Positions 32,211 to 40,808 of a DNA stretch of 64,000 nt are shown here, one piece after another (position 1 is the first letter of the stretch; each line of letters starts with the position of its first letter). The DNA is from DAOPZC01 sp035353175 (GTDB lineage Bacteria; Verrucomicrobiota; Kiritimatiellia; RFP12; UBA1067). The position numbers and the translations under genes were made by a program. The stretch is from assembly GCA_035353175.1 (NCBI GenBank), contig DAOPZC010000017.1, positions 1 to 64,000 on the forward strand, given 5' to 3'. The notes below the pieces were generated by a model, which saw only the letters and a list, made by a program, of their open reading frames with translations, did no database searches and was not told the origin of the DNA.

Positions 32211-34127
32211 ATGTGGAAAATCCTCAAATTCATCGGGTTCCTGTTGAAAGCCGTTTTCTGGCTTTTTCTTGTTGTTTTCGTGGCCGGGCTGGTCGCCCTC
32301 TATATCCTCGAGAACGACATCCCCGCGCCGCTGGTCCAGCGCCTCTCGGCTAAGCTTTCCTCCGACGACCTGCATGTCCGCATCGACCGCGCGACATTCA
32401 GCTTGAGAAGCGGGCTGCGCCTGCACCACATCAAAGCTTTTCCCAAACGTGTCGCCGACACCGCCTTGGTATCGGCCGACGAGATTGCCATCGACATTGC
32501 CCTCCAGCCGCACTTGTCCCTGAACGAGCGCCTCCGCGGCGTGACGGTCAAGAATATCGTCTTCCCGGCGCTGCCGCCGAAGAACCGCGAAAAGCAGGAC
32601 AAAAAAGAACCGGCCGTCCCCCCCATCCCAACCATGCAGCCGTTCACGCTGACGCTTGAGACCCCCGACATCCTCGGCATCAAAGCTGAGCGGCTAACGG
32701 CCACCGTCCACCTGGCGGAAAAGCGCATCCGCGTCACAGATGTCTCGATCCTGTGGCCGGACAAAGCCTTCACCATGTCGGTGGCGGGAAACGTCACCGT
32801 CGATTTCGCCGCGCGGCGCATCAACGGCTACGCCAAAGGCCAGGCTCTCCCTGAAAACCTGATGCCGCTGTTCACCGCCCTGCATGCCCGCGGTGCCATC
32901 CGCCAGATCAACTGCTTCTCGAAACTGGCGCGACCGGTTGACGCGGGATACACTTTCGACGTGAACATGGACAACAGCGACTTCTCCATGCTGCTGGACA
33001 TCGATGTCGGCCCCTGCGCCTACCGCGGCGTGCCCATGGATTTCGCGAAAGGCTCGCTGGGCATTTACGGCACCAACATCTACACCACCGTCGCCGTGGG
33101 CCCGATCACGGCGAAGAGCACCGCGGGCGCGCCGCTCACAGGGCACCTGGTGTACCGCGAAGAGACCGAGGGACTCGAACTCGACGTCGCCACCACCATG
33201 GACACCGTGCCGCTCGTCACCATCATCAACGTTCTCAACCACGGCGAACTCGACCGCATACGCTGCTTCGCCCCGCCTTCCGTCTCTGTCCGCGGCGACA
33301 TCGCGCTCTCGTCTACCGAGAGCACCATCACCAACGATTTGACAGGGAAAATAGCGTTCAGCGAAGGCTCCATCCTGAACTTTCACGCGAAAGACATGAC
33401 GGGAGACTTTTTGCTCAAGGGCTACACCGCCCGCTTTGAAAACGTCACGGGCACATCCAGAAGCGGAGGCTCGGTCGCCGGCGACATCACGTTCTCTTTC
33501 CCGAACTACGCGGCCACAGCCACCGTGTTCACGACGAACATCAAGCTCTCCGACGTCGCGCTCGAGGACATTTCGCGGGCCTTTAATGTCACGAACGCGC
33601 GCGCGGGACTCGTCTCCGGCCACATCCGCCTCGACGGCCCGACCCACAAGCGTACCATCGCCTATCTTTCCGGCGAGGGACACGTCAAGGTTCGTGACGG
33701 GGTCATCAACCGGATGAAACTGTTTGCCGGATTCACCGACTATCTCACGCGCACCGTGCCCGGCATCGCCACGCTCGTGAACCAGTCCGCCGGATCCATG
33801 GACTTCACAATCCGCGACGGAGTCCTCACCACAGAAAATCTGCTGATCGAGGGCGATATCTTCAGCATGAACGGCAAGGGCTCTTATAACCTCGTCACGG
33901 ACAAGCTCGATTTCGTCATCCGCGCCAACATCTTTAAACAGAAGACGCTCGCGGGGAAGATCACCCACTTCGTGACCCTGCCGTTCTCCCGTTTGCTTCT
34001 GGAATTCAAGGTCTTCGGGTCGCTCGAGAACCCCGATTGGTCGTACGCCAGCATCCTCGAAAAAATCACAGACAGCCTGTCCGATTTGGCCGCGCCGCCG
34101 GACACCTCCGCCACCCCCCGACCCTGA
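32211..34127 (+). CDS. AsmA-like intermembrane/periplasmic protein
   Basis: A 638-residue protein starting MWKILKFIGFLLKAVFWLF. It has one N-terminal transmembrane helix (residues 4-28) and a long beta-rich periplasmic region. The C-terminal part (GVINRMKLFAGFTDYLTRTVPG, SYNLVTDKLDFVIRANIF, LEFKVFGSLENPDWSY) matches the AsmA_2/DUF3971-type C-terminal domain. Such proteins are thought to help carry phospholipids to the outer membrane. The open frame extends 293 codons upstream, but that part is antisense-like shadow of the GT2 gene. A second AsmA-like protein, YdbH, is encoded 8 kb away. Confidence 0.8.
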   Translation: MWKILKFIGFLLKAVFWLFLVVFVAGLVALYILENDIPAPLVQRLSAKLSSDDLHVRIDRATFSLRSGLRLHHIKAFPKRVADTALVSADEIAIDIALQPHLSLNERLRGVTVKNIVFPALPPKNREKQDKKEPAVPPIPTMQPFTLTLETPDILGIKAERLTATVHLAEKRIRVTDVSILWPDKAFTMSVAGNVTVDFAARRINGYAKGQALPENLMPLFTALHARGAIRQINCFSKLARPVDAGYTFDVNMDNSDFSMLLDIDVGPCAYRGVPMDFAKGSLGIYGTNIYTTVAVGPITAKSTAGAPLTGHLVYREETEGLELDVATTMDTVPLVTIINVLNHGELDRIRCFAPPSVSVRGDIALSSTESTITNDLTGKIAFSEGSILNFHAKDMTGDFLLKGYTARFENVTGTSRSGGSVAGDITFSFPNYAATATVFTTNIKLSDVALEDISRAFNVTNARAGLVSGHIRLDGPTHKRTIAYLSGEGHVKVRDGVINRMKLFAGFTDYLTRTVPGIATLVNQSAGSMDFTIRDGVLTTENLLIEGDIFSMNGKGSYNLVTDKLDFVIRANIFKQKTLAGKITHFVTLPFSRLLLEFKVFGSLENPDWSYASILEKITDSLSDLAAPPDTSATPRP

Positions 34128-34167
34128 CCTCAGTCCGGGCAAACAAACTTCAGGACCCCGCCGACCT

Positions 34168-35514
34168 ATGCGTTTCATCCTTCACACCTACGGTTGCCAA
34201 ATGAACGTCCGCGACTCCGAATCGGTTTCCGCCCTGCTGCAAGCCGCCGGGCACACCCCCGCGGGCACGGAAGACGAAGCGGACCTGATCGTGGTCAACT
34301 CCTGCAGCGTGCGCGGCAAAGCCGAAGACAAGGCCCTCGGCAAACTGGGCCTGCTCTGCGCCACCAAGCGCGAGCGTCCCGGGCGCATCGTGGGTCTCAT
34401 GGGCTGCATGGCCCAGCGCCTCGGCTCCGACATTTTCAAGCGCGTCCCAACGCTCGACTTTTCCGTGGGCACACGGCGTTGCGGTGCGATCCCCCGGATG
34501 GCGGCGCGTGTCCTCGCCGGCGAAACCGGAATCTGCGAAATCTCCAGCCCGGACGAGATCCCGGACGCCCCCGACGCCCATTCCGACTTGGGGTTCTCCG
34601 CGTTTGTCACCGTCCTCCTCGGCTGCAACCGGCGCTGCGCATATTGCATCGTGCCGGATGTGAGGGGTCCCGAATACAGCCGTCCGGCCCGAGAGATCCT
34701 TGCCGAAATCGCGTCGCTCGCCCTCCACGGCGTCCGCGAAATCACGCTGCTCGGGCAAAGCGTCATGAATTACGGCCGCACCAACACCGTGTGGGACGCT
34801 TCGGACGCGTCCAGCCCCGGCGGCTACACGGAGCCCTTCGCGCGCCTGCTGGAGGCCGTCGCCGCGATTCCCCGCATCAGCCGCATCCGTTTCACCTCGG
34901 GGCATCCTTCGGGCGTTACGGACCAGCTCGTGCGGGCCGTGGCGTCGCTTCCCCAAATCTGCCATCACCTGCACCTGCCCGTGCAGTCCGGCTCGGACCG
35001 CATCCTGGGCCTCATGCGTCGCGGTTACACGCGGGCCGACTATCTCGACGCCGTGCGCCGCCTGCGAACGGCCATGCCGGACTTCGCGCTGACGAGCGAC
35101 GTCATCGTCGGGTTCCCCGGCGAGACCGAAGCCGATTTCGAAGAGACCCGCTCGCTCATGAACGCGGCGGATTTCGACAACGCCTTCATTTTCAAGTACT
35201 CGCCCCGGCCGGGCACTCCCGCCGCCGACATGGAGGACGATGTTTCCGAACGCGACAAAATGCGGCGCAACCAGATTCTTCTGGAGGACCAGGACCTGCG
35301 CGGCGTGGCCGCCAACCAGCGTCTCGTCGGAACGCTTCAAGAGGTGCTGATCGAAGGACCCAGCCTTCGCAACGCGTCCCGCTGGGCGGGACGTTCCCCG
35401 GGCAACAAGATCGTCGTTTTCGATCCGGTCGCAGGCCTACAGCCCGGCACGTTGGCACACGTCCGGATCACCCGGGCCGCGCCGCAAACCCTGTACGGCG
35501 ACGTGGCCCCATGA
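34168..35514 (+). CDS. miaB: tRNA-2-methylthio-N6-dimethylallyladenosine synthase
   Basis: A 448-residue methylthiotransferase that modifies A37 of tRNAs. The UPF0004 domain carries C10 (TYGCQMN), C46 (NSCSVR) and C80 (MGCMAQ) for the auxiliary cluster. The radical SAM cysteines are C153, C157 and C160 (LGCNRRCAYC). HLHLPVQSGSDRIL, DVIVGFPGETEADFEET and the C-terminal TRAM domain (LVGTLQEVLIEG) fit MiaB. The TGA stop overlaps the start of the next RNA methyltransferase gene (ATGA). Confidence 0.96.
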   Translation: MRFILHTYGCQMNVRDSESVSALLQAAGHTPAGTEDEADLIVVNSCSVRGKAEDKALGKLGLLCATKRERPGRIVGLMGCMAQRLGSDIFKRVPTLDFSVGTRRCGAIPRMAARVLAGETGICEISSPDEIPDAPDAHSDLGFSAFVTVLLGCNRRCAYCIVPDVRGPEYSRPAREILAEIASLALHGVREITLLGQSVMNYGRTNTVWDASDASSPGGYTEPFARLLEAVAAIPRISRIRFTSGHPSGVTDQLVRAVASLPQICHHLHLPVQSGSDRILGLMRRGYTRADYLDAVRRLRTAMPDFALTSDVIVGFPGETEADFEETRSLMNAADFDNAFIFKYSPRPGTPAADMEDDVSERDKMRRNQILLEDQDLRGVAANQRLVGTLQEVLIEGPSLRNASRWAGRSPGNKIVVFDPVAGLQPGTLAHVRITRAAPQTLYGDVAP

Positions 35515-36737
35515 CGTCCGGCGACACACTCACCGCCGCCGTCGAAACACTGGCTTACGGCGGCGACGGCATTGCGAGAACCGACGGCCGGGTGATCTTC
35601 ATCCCGGAAACCGTCCCCGGCGAGAGGGTCCGCGTCCGCATCAGGCAGCTCAAGAAAAACTTCGCGCGCGCCGAAATCCTCGAAATCCTCGATCCGTCTC
35701 CCCGGCGCATCGCCCCCTGTTGCCGCGTGGCCGATCCGACGACCGGCGCACAGGTCCGCGTTCCCGGCTGCGTCTACGACCACCTCGATTATGCGGCGGA
35801 GGTCGACGCCAAGCAGCGCCAGCTCGAAGGATTCATCCGGCGCCTGCCCGACTGCGGCGGCGTGCCTTTCGAGAACCCTTTCGCCTCGCCCGCGCCGCTG
35901 CACTACCGCAACAAGATCGTCTTGCACGTGCAGCGCGAGCAAGGCCGCATGCGCCTCGGCTACCGCCAGGAGCCCTCGCACCGCGTGTTGGATGTGCCGG
36001 CATGCCCCTTGGCCTGCGACGAGATCAACGAGGCGCTGTCAGCCCTGCGCGCTGCGGCCCACGCGTGGAAGGACGGCACCCGCGTCACGCTTCGCCACAC
36101 GGTCTGCGACGGCACAGTCTGGTGGCCGGACGGCGAGAATGCTCCGGCGCCGTACGCCGGGCTTCTCACCGAAGCGTCCCCCGTCGGTGACTTGCGCGTC
36201 CCGCGCGACGGATTCTACCAGGTCAATCCCGCCGTCGGGAACGCCTTGGTGCGGACGGTCGCGACATGGTTCGCCGAAAACCGCCACGTTCCCGAGCTGT
36301 TCGACCTCTACTGCGGGGTGGGCATCTTCGGCTTCGCCTGCATGAAAGCCGGCGGCGAGCATCTGTCCGGCATCGAGTCGGGGATGGGGGCCGTCGCGGC
36401 CGCGCGGCAGAATGCACAGGCGCTCGGCCTCCCCGCGGAATTCCAGTGCCGCGTGCTGGGACAGGAGGCCGCGGACCTGCGCGCCTTCATCCGGGCCCCG
36501 GCCCGCACCACCACCATCGTGGATCCGCCGCGCGACGGGCTCGCGCCCGATGTCGCGCGGGCGCTGGCCGTCAGCGGCACGCCGCGCATGTTCTACGTCT
36601 CGTGCGACCCGGCCACGCTGGCCCGCGACTTGGCGGTGCTGCTGCGGAGCGGCTACCGCGTCCGCCGCGTCCAGCTCTTCGACATGTTTCCCCGCACCGC
36701 CCACTTCGAGTCCCTCGTTGAACTGCGCCTCGGCTGA
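35511..36737 (+). CDS. TrmA/RlmD-type RNA (uracil-5-)-methyltransferase
   Basis: A 408-residue class I methyltransferase. An N-terminal TRAM domain (LAYGGDGIARTDGRVIFIPE; GERVRVRIRQLKKNFARAEI) is followed by a central domain. The methyltransferase motifs are VNPAVGNALV, DLYCGVGIFGFACM, VDPPRDGLAPDV and VSCDPATLARDL, whose Cys is the nucleophile. Family members make m5U in 23S rRNA or tRNA; which is the target here is not clear. Cysteines 67-68 and others in the N-terminal half might hold an Fe-S cluster as in RlmD. Translational coupling to miaB suggests an RNA-modification operon. Confidence 0.92.
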   Translation: MTSGDTLTAAVETLAYGGDGIARTDGRVIFIPETVPGERVRVRIRQLKKNFARAEILEILDPSPRRIAPCCRVADPTTGAQVRVPGCVYDHLDYAAEVDAKQRQLEGFIRRLPDCGGVPFENPFASPAPLHYRNKIVLHVQREQGRMRLGYRQEPSHRVLDVPACPLACDEINEALSALRAAAHAWKDGTRVTLRHTVCDGTVWWPDGENAPAPYAGLLTEASPVGDLRVPRDGFYQVNPAVGNALVRTVATWFAENRHVPELFDLYCGVGIFGFACMKAGGEHLSGIESGMGAVAAARQNAQALGLPAEFQCRVLGQEAADLRAFIRAPARTTTIVDPPRDGLAPDVARALAVSGTPRMFYVSCDPATLARDLAVLLRSGYRVRRVQLFDMFPRTAHFESLVELRLG

Positions 36738-36984
36738 TTCGTCGAAACGTGTTTAAAATGTTTTAATTTTTGTTCTTGCGGATAAGAACAGTTTTCTTCT
36801 AACATCATATTAAATCCGTTTTTGGTTTTACGGGATGCGTCCATAACCCTGTTGCTTAAACGGCTAAGGCGGTTGGCGTGTCTGGGCATGCGTTATGCCC
36901 GCGGCGACGGTTTGGGCCATGGAAATCGTCTCCGTCGGATCAGTAACAACATGGCAAGACATCGAACAGACAAGGAATGCAGGC
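36738..36984 (+). promoter_or_regulatory. Promoter and long leader of the RRM protein gene
   Basis: A 247-bp gap, AT-rich at first. TTGCGG (36776-36781) and TAACAT (36800-36805) are 18 bp apart. An 18-bp inverted repeat GTTCTT/AAGAAC (36772-36777 with 36784-36789) overlaps the -35. The leader would be about 170 bases and contains a stem GGGCAT/ATGCCC (36884-36889 with 36895-36900). A cold-shock-like or autoregulatory leader is possible. Confidence 0.55.
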
Positions 36985-37311
36985 ATGGACATCTATGTTG
37001 GCAACCTTCCGTATTCAACGACAGATGATGACCTGAAAGGTCTCTTTGCGACTCATGGTGAGGTTGCTTCGGCCCGTGTCGTCATCGACCGCATGACCGG
37101 CCGCTCCAAAGGCTTCGGCTTCGTCGAGATGGCCGACCGCACCCAAGCGCAACAGGCGATCGACGCGCTGAACGGCTATGAACTCGAAGGACGCAAGCTG
37201 CGCATCAACGAGTCCCAGCCGAAGCCGCGCGAAGACCGGGGGCCCCGCGGCGGTGGCGGTGGCGGCGGGTTCCGTGACCGTCGCGAACGTGGCGGCGGTG
37301 ACCGCTGGTAA
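36985..37311 (+). CDS. RRM-type RNA-binding protein with Gly/Arg tail
   Basis: A 108-residue protein with one RNA recognition motif: RNP2 IYVGNLPY (residues 3-10) and RNP1 KGFGFVEM (near residue 42). It is followed by NGYELEGRKLRINES and a Gly/Arg-rich tail (GGGGGGGFRDRRERGGG). This is the bacterial glycine-rich RRM family common in Cyanobacteria and PVC bacteria, thought to act as RNA chaperones, often in cold response. The ATG at 36985 has AAGGA ten bases upstream; an in-frame start 30 codons earlier adds unrelated residues. A strong terminator follows its stop, so it is a single-gene unit. Confidence 0.93.
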   Translation: MDIYVGNLPYSTTDDDLKGLFATHGEVASARVVIDRMTGRSKGFGFVEMADRTQAQQAIDALNGYELEGRKLRINESQPKPREDRGPRGGGGGGGFRDRRERGGGDRW

Positions 37312-37339
37312 GCTGACTATCGACACGAAATCAATATGT

Positions 37340-37372
37340 GGCGGCACCCTTCGCGGGGTGCCGCCTTTTTTC
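37340..37372 (+). terminator. Rho-independent terminator after the RRM gene
   Basis: GGCGGCACCC (37340-37349) pairs with GGGTGCCGCC (37356-37365), followed by seven T residues. Confidence 0.92.
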
Positions 37373-37376
37373 CGGG

Positions 37377-38234
37377 CTATTCCAGCTTGAACTCCACCGT
37401 CAGAGACTCGTATTGTTTCAGGAACGCCAGCGACAAACCGCGGATTGGTGCCGCATTCGCCGCAGCCTTTAAAACGGTCTGGTCGAAGAACGCGCTGCCA
37501 GAGGACTGTCTGATGCGGTAGCTCACAATGCGGCCGGAGCTGTCCAGCCGGATATCCAGCAACGCCGGACGCGGTCCCGCGTCCCCCGCTCCGGGTTGTT
37601 CCCACGCCTCGTACATGGCCCGCTTGACGAGAAACACGCAGCGCGAAATCTCGTCTGCAGGAATCTCGTTGCGTACGCCGGGACGCGCGCCGTCGCGCAG
37701 CGCTTTCTCGATCTCCGCGCGCGACAGCTTTTTGTCCGTCAGCGGTTTGACGCTCGCGGGCTTGGACGGGTCGTACGGCTTATAGAGCTCCTCGAACTTC
37801 GGCTGCTGCGGCTTCTTGGGCGCCTCGACGCGCTTGCCCTTTTTGAATTCGGGCTTCTTCGCCGGCTCGGTTTTTTTCACTGGGTCAGGCTTTTTCACCG
37901 GCTCGGGCGGCTTCTTCTTTTCCGGTTCTTTTTTCTTCTCGACCACCACCGCATCCTTCGGCGGATCGGGCAGCGGCACCGGCTTCAGCGGCGCGGGCTC
38001 GGGTTCAGGCTCCGGGTCCGGAGGCTTAACCTGCTCGGCCTTCACGGTGTCCGGAGGGACGTTCGGCTCTACCAGATTCTCCTCCAGCACCACCGTGAAA
38101 TCCAAAGGGATGGCCACCTCCTTCGGCCGGAAGCTCGGCAGCAGCGGCACGACAACGGCCAGAAACAGCAGCACGCCGTGCAGCGCCATCGACCACTTCA
38201 GCGAATAAGAATTGACCGGCCCCGTATTCAACAT
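37377..38234 (-). CDS. TonB/TolA-like energy transducer
   Basis: A 285-residue protein with one N-terminal transmembrane helix (WSMALHGVLLFLAVVVPLL), then a Pro/Glu/Lys-rich periplasm-spanning stretch (residues 60-150, with PEPEPEPAP and KKKEPEKKK). The C-terminal TonB/TolA-type domain ends QSSGSAFFDQTVLKAAANAAP. With the ExbB- and ExbD-like proteins encoded upstream it would transmit proton-motive force to the outer membrane. The YbgC-like thioesterase gene nearby favours a Tol rather than a TonB role, but no tolB or pal is in the window. The ATG at 38234 has GGGAG upstream and is chosen over one five codons earlier. Confidence 0.87.
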   Translation of the reverse strand: MLNTGPVNSYSLKWSMALHGVLLFLAVVVPLLPSFRPKEVAIPLDFTVVLEENLVEPNVPPDTVKAEQVKPPDPEPEPEPAPLKPVPLPDPPKDAVVVEKKKEPEKKKPPEPVKKPDPVKKTEPAKKPEFKKGKRVEAPKKPQQPKFEELYKPYDPSKPASVKPLTDKKLSRAEIEKALRDGARPGVRNEIPADEISRCVFLVKRAMYEAWEQPGAGDAGPRPALLDIRLDSSGRIVSYRIRQSSGSAFFDQTVLKAAANAAPIRGLSLAFLKQYESLTVEFKLE

Positions 38235-38292
38235 CCGTCTCCCGTGCACGGGCCGGCGCGATGCCAGCCCGTGCGGGCGAAAAGCAATCGCC

Positions 38293-38703
38293 CTACTCCG
38301 ACAACGTCACCAGCGCCATGCGCGTAATCTTCACCTTGTACAGGATCTTCATGATCTGGACCACCTTGCCGTACTCCAGCCGCTCATCGCCCCGCACCAA
38401 GACCGCCACCTCGGGGTCCTCCGCCGCCATGTTGCCCAGCGTGCGCTCGAGGTCCTCCAACGAGATCACCCGGTTGTTCAGGTAGGACTTGCCCTCGGCA
38501 TCGAGCGTCACCACGTTGGACTTCTTCGTCGGCAGCGCGTCCGCCTTGCCCTGCGGCAATCGGACCGAGATGCCCTGCTCCAGAGCAGGCATCGTGATAA
38601 TGAAGGTGATCAGCAGCAGAAACGTCAGGTCGATCAGCGACGTCATGTCGATGTTGTTGATGACCTTCGACGGTTTCTTGCGCCCGAGACGCCGCAGAGC
38701 CAT
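38293..38703 (-). CDS. ExbD/TolR-type biopolymer transport protein
   Basis: A 136-residue protein with one transmembrane helix near residues 20-38 (MTSLIDLTFLLLITFIITMP), whose Asp (SLIDLTF) is the conserved proton-path residue. The periplasmic domain contains VTLDAEGKSYLNNRVISLED and VLVRGDERLEYGKVVQIM. The start overlaps the ExbB/TolQ-like stop by one base (TAATG). The TonB/TolA-like gene follows after 58 bp. Confidence 0.93.
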   Translation of the reverse strand: MALRRLGRKKPSKVINNIDMTSLIDLTFLLLITFIITMPALEQGISVRLPQGKADALPTKKSNVVTLDAEGKSYLNNRVISLEDLERTLGNMAAEDPEVAVLVRGDERLEYGKVVQIMKILYKVKITRMALVTLSE

Positions 38704-39449
38704 TAGTCGTTCCCCCCTTGGAACTCGCAGGCGATCCGGCCCATCAGCTCGTCGGCAAACCCGTCCATGTCGGTCGTCAGCTGCCTCACCTTCGAGGCCA
38801 AGTTGTTGTAGCAGATCGCGCTCGGGATGGCCACCAGCAGGCCCACCACGGTGGTGACCAGCGCCGACGAGATGGCCGGCGCGATGACGGACAGCAGCAC
38901 CGTCCCTTTGGAGCCCATATCCGCGAACGCGTCCAACACGCCCCAGACCGTGCCGAGAAGCCCGAGCATGGGCGAGGCCGTCACGATCGTCGCGAGCAAC
39001 CCCATCCCGTGCTCCACGCGGATTTCCTCCTCCTGCACCGTGTGTTCGCAGGTGCTCCGCACCAGCTCAATCTCCCGCACCGAAAGCGCGGCGTCCTGCG
39101 CATCGCTCTGGCGCCCGATCACCGACCTCCGCATATCGGGGTCGAGCAGTTTAACCATGCGTTCACACGTCCTGTCGTAGATCAGCTCGAGCGACGTCAT
39201 CACGCCCTTTTTACGCAACAGGTAATAGTCCAGCACGTCACGGCCGGCCAAGAACTCGCGCAGGAACCGTTTGCTGTTGCGGGCGATACTGCCGAGCTCC
39301 TTGTTTTTTCCGATGATGATGGCGGCCGCCACGATCGAGCTGGCAAGCTGCACCAGCACAATCCCCTTGCCCATGAGGTTTGATTCCATGAACCCGCCGA
39401 CCAACGACGCCAGCGGCAATCCCGCCGGCAAGAAAATTGTTCCGAACAT
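38703..39449 (-). CDS. ExbB/TolQ-type proton channel protein
   Basis: A 248-residue MotA/TolQ/ExbB family protein. There is a first transmembrane helix at about residues 24-45 (GIVLVQLASSIVAAAIII). Two more lie in the C-terminal half: GLLATIVTASPMLGLLGTVWG and SSALVTTVVGLLVAIPSAI. The ATG at 39449 has GAGGAGG eight bases upstream; the 73 extra codons of the open frame are shadow. It forms the proton channel with the ExbD-like protein. A promoter lies at 39492-39520. Confidence 0.93.
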   Translation of the reverse strand: MFGTIFLPAGLPLASLVGGFMESNLMGKGIVLVQLASSIVAAAIIIGKNKELGSIARNSKRFLREFLAGRDVLDYYLLRKKGVMTSLELIYDRTCERMVKLLDPDMRRSVIGRQSDAQDAALSVREIELVRSTCEHTVQEEEIRVEHGMGLLATIVTASPMLGLLGTVWGVLDAFADMGSKGTVLLSVIAPAISSALVTTVVGLLVAIPSAICYNNLASKVRQLTTDMDGFADELMGRIACEFQGGND

Positions 39450-39491
39450 GCGTACCGCCTCCTCAGAATGGGCTAGAAAAAGTTGGCGATT

Positions 39492-39520
39492 AGAATGCGC
39501 CACACCGGCACGGATGTCAA
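39492..39520 (-). promoter_or_regulatory. Sigma-70-type promoter for the exbB-exbD-tonB-like operon
   Basis: Minus-strand TTGACA (39520-39515) and CATTCT (39497-39492) are 17 bp apart, about 43 bases upstream of the ATG at 39449. Confidence 0.65.
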
Positions 39521-39546
39521 TCCCATGTTGCGCGAAAAGAACCGCT

Positions 39547-39575
39547 TGCCAACCGCCAGCGACACCACTAAACTG
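39547..39575 (+). promoter_or_regulatory. Sigma-70-type promoter for the ybgC-like/trmB operon
   Basis: TTGCCA (39547-39552) and TAAACT (39570-39575) are 17 bp apart, 27 bases upstream of the ATG at 39603. Confidence 0.6.
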
Positions 39576-39602
39576 GCGGCCAATTGAGTGAAGGAGTGTG
39601 AG

Positions 39603-40031
39603 ATGCCTGCCCCCAAACGCGCCACGATTGCCTACCGTGTGCCCTACGCCGACACCGACCAGATGCACGTGGTCTATTATGCCAACTACCTGACCTTTTT
39701 CGAGCGGGCCCGCAACGAACTAATGCGCGCCTGTGGCTACACCTACCGGGCGCTGGAGACCGGCGGTTTCGCGCTTCCCGTTTTGGAGGCGCATGTGGAT
39801 TACCACGCGCCCGCCACGTACGACGACCTCCTGGAAATCACCGCCTGGTGCGACGAGTTCAAGGGCGTCCGCCTGAAGATCTGCTGCGAGGTCCGCCGCG
39901 ACGGCAAGCTGCTCGCCGAGGGCTACACGGTCCACGCCCACGTCAACATCAAAACCCTTCGCCCCACCCGGCCCACTCCGGCGATGTTGGCCGCGCTCGG
40001 TTTTGTTAACGCCCCGGGGCAGAGCGCATGA
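39603..40031 (+). CDS. ybgC: YbgC/FadM-type acyl-CoA thioesterase
   Basis: A 142-residue hot-dog-fold thioesterase. The signature YADTDQMHVVYYANYLTFFERARNEL holds the catalytic Asp of the 4-hydroxybenzoyl-CoA thioesterase group; DYHAPATYDDLLEITAW and EGYTVHAHVN follow. The ATG at 39603 has AAGGAG upstream; the GTG five codons earlier is less likely. In many Gram-negatives ybgC precedes tolQ-tolR-tolA; here it faces away from the exbB/tolQ-like operon. It overlaps trmB by 4 bp. Confidence 0.92.
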   Translation: MPAPKRATIAYRVPYADTDQMHVVYYANYLTFFERARNELMRACGYTYRALETGGFALPVLEAHVDYHAPATYDDLLEITAWCDEFKGVRLKICCEVRRDGKLLAEGYTVHAHVNIKTLRPTRPTPAMLAALGFVNAPGQSA

Positions 40032-40762
40032 TGACAGCCCTACCCCGCCAGACCGCGCTCCAGCCGCCGCCCTCGCGCGTCATCCCCGTTGCCGACCCCA
40101 CGGTGCCCTTGCCGATCGACACGCTGTTCGATCCGGCCCGGCCGCTGGAAATCGAGATCGGCTGCGGCAAAGGCCGCTTTCTGACCACCCGCGCGTCCAC
40201 GTTTCGCGAGGTGCAGTATCTGGGCATCGAGCGCATGCTGTCGCGCGTGAGAAAGCTCGACAAAAAAGCCTGCCGGCTGAAGCTCGACAACCTCCGCGTC
40301 CTGCGGCTGGAGGCCTTTTACACGTTCTACTATCTGCTGCCGCCGCACCGCGTGCGCACCGTCTACGTCTTTTTTCCGGACCCTTGGCCCAAGCGCCGGC
40401 ACCACAACCGGAGGCTTTTTTCGCCGCTTTTCCTTGACGCGCTATGGACGCGGCTGGAGATCGGCGGCACGGTCCAAGTCGCCACAGACCACCTCGACTA
40501 TTTCGCGGAAATCCGAGGCCGGATCGCCGCGGACCCGCGTTTCAAAGAGATCCCTGCCATGGAACGGACAGAGGACGAGCGGACCGAGTTCGAGCACCTG
40601 TTCCGTGGCCAAGGGTTGCCGATCGGCCAGTGCGCGTTTCAGACCCTGACGGCCAAGGAGAAGCCCCTGTCCCCGCTGGAGGTCGATCCGGAAATGGAGC
40701 CCCGCTCCGACAAGGAGGCCAAGGAATTTTTCGCATCAGACGAGGAAAACGAAAACGGTTGA
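40028..40762 (+). CDS. trmB: tRNA (guanine-N7-)-methyltransferase
   Basis: A 244-residue enzyme making m7G46 in tRNA. The SAM motif is IEIGCGKGRFL, followed by GIERM. The family hallmark FPDPWPKRRHHNRR and the later TDHLDYF, with RTEFEHLFRGQGLPIG, are present. The C-terminus has an acidic tail (FASDEENENG). The start overlaps the thioesterase stop (ATGA). Rubredoxin follows after 46 bp. Confidence 0.95.
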   Translation: MMTALPRQTALQPPPSRVIPVADPTVPLPIDTLFDPARPLEIEIGCGKGRFLTTRASTFREVQYLGIERMLSRVRKLDKKACRLKLDNLRVLRLEAFYTFYYLLPPHRVRTVYVFFPDPWPKRRHHNRRLFSPLFLDALWTRLEIGGTVQVATDHLDYFAEIRGRIAADPRFKEIPAMERTEDERTEFEHLFRGQGLPIGQCAFQTLTAKEKPLSPLEVDPEMEPRSDKEAKEFFASDEENENG

Positions 40763-40808
40763 CCCGAGCGCGAAAAGCGGGTTTACTGATAAGTGAAAGG
40801 AACGACTT

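Noticed and set aside
32694..34178. Minus-strand open frame of 494 codons opposite the AsmA-like gene
   Set aside because: Shadow frame with no start signal or family resemblance.
34194..35510. N-terminal extension of the TrmA/RlmD-type protein
   Set aside because: Out-of-frame shadow of miaB; the real start is the ATGA overlap at 35511.
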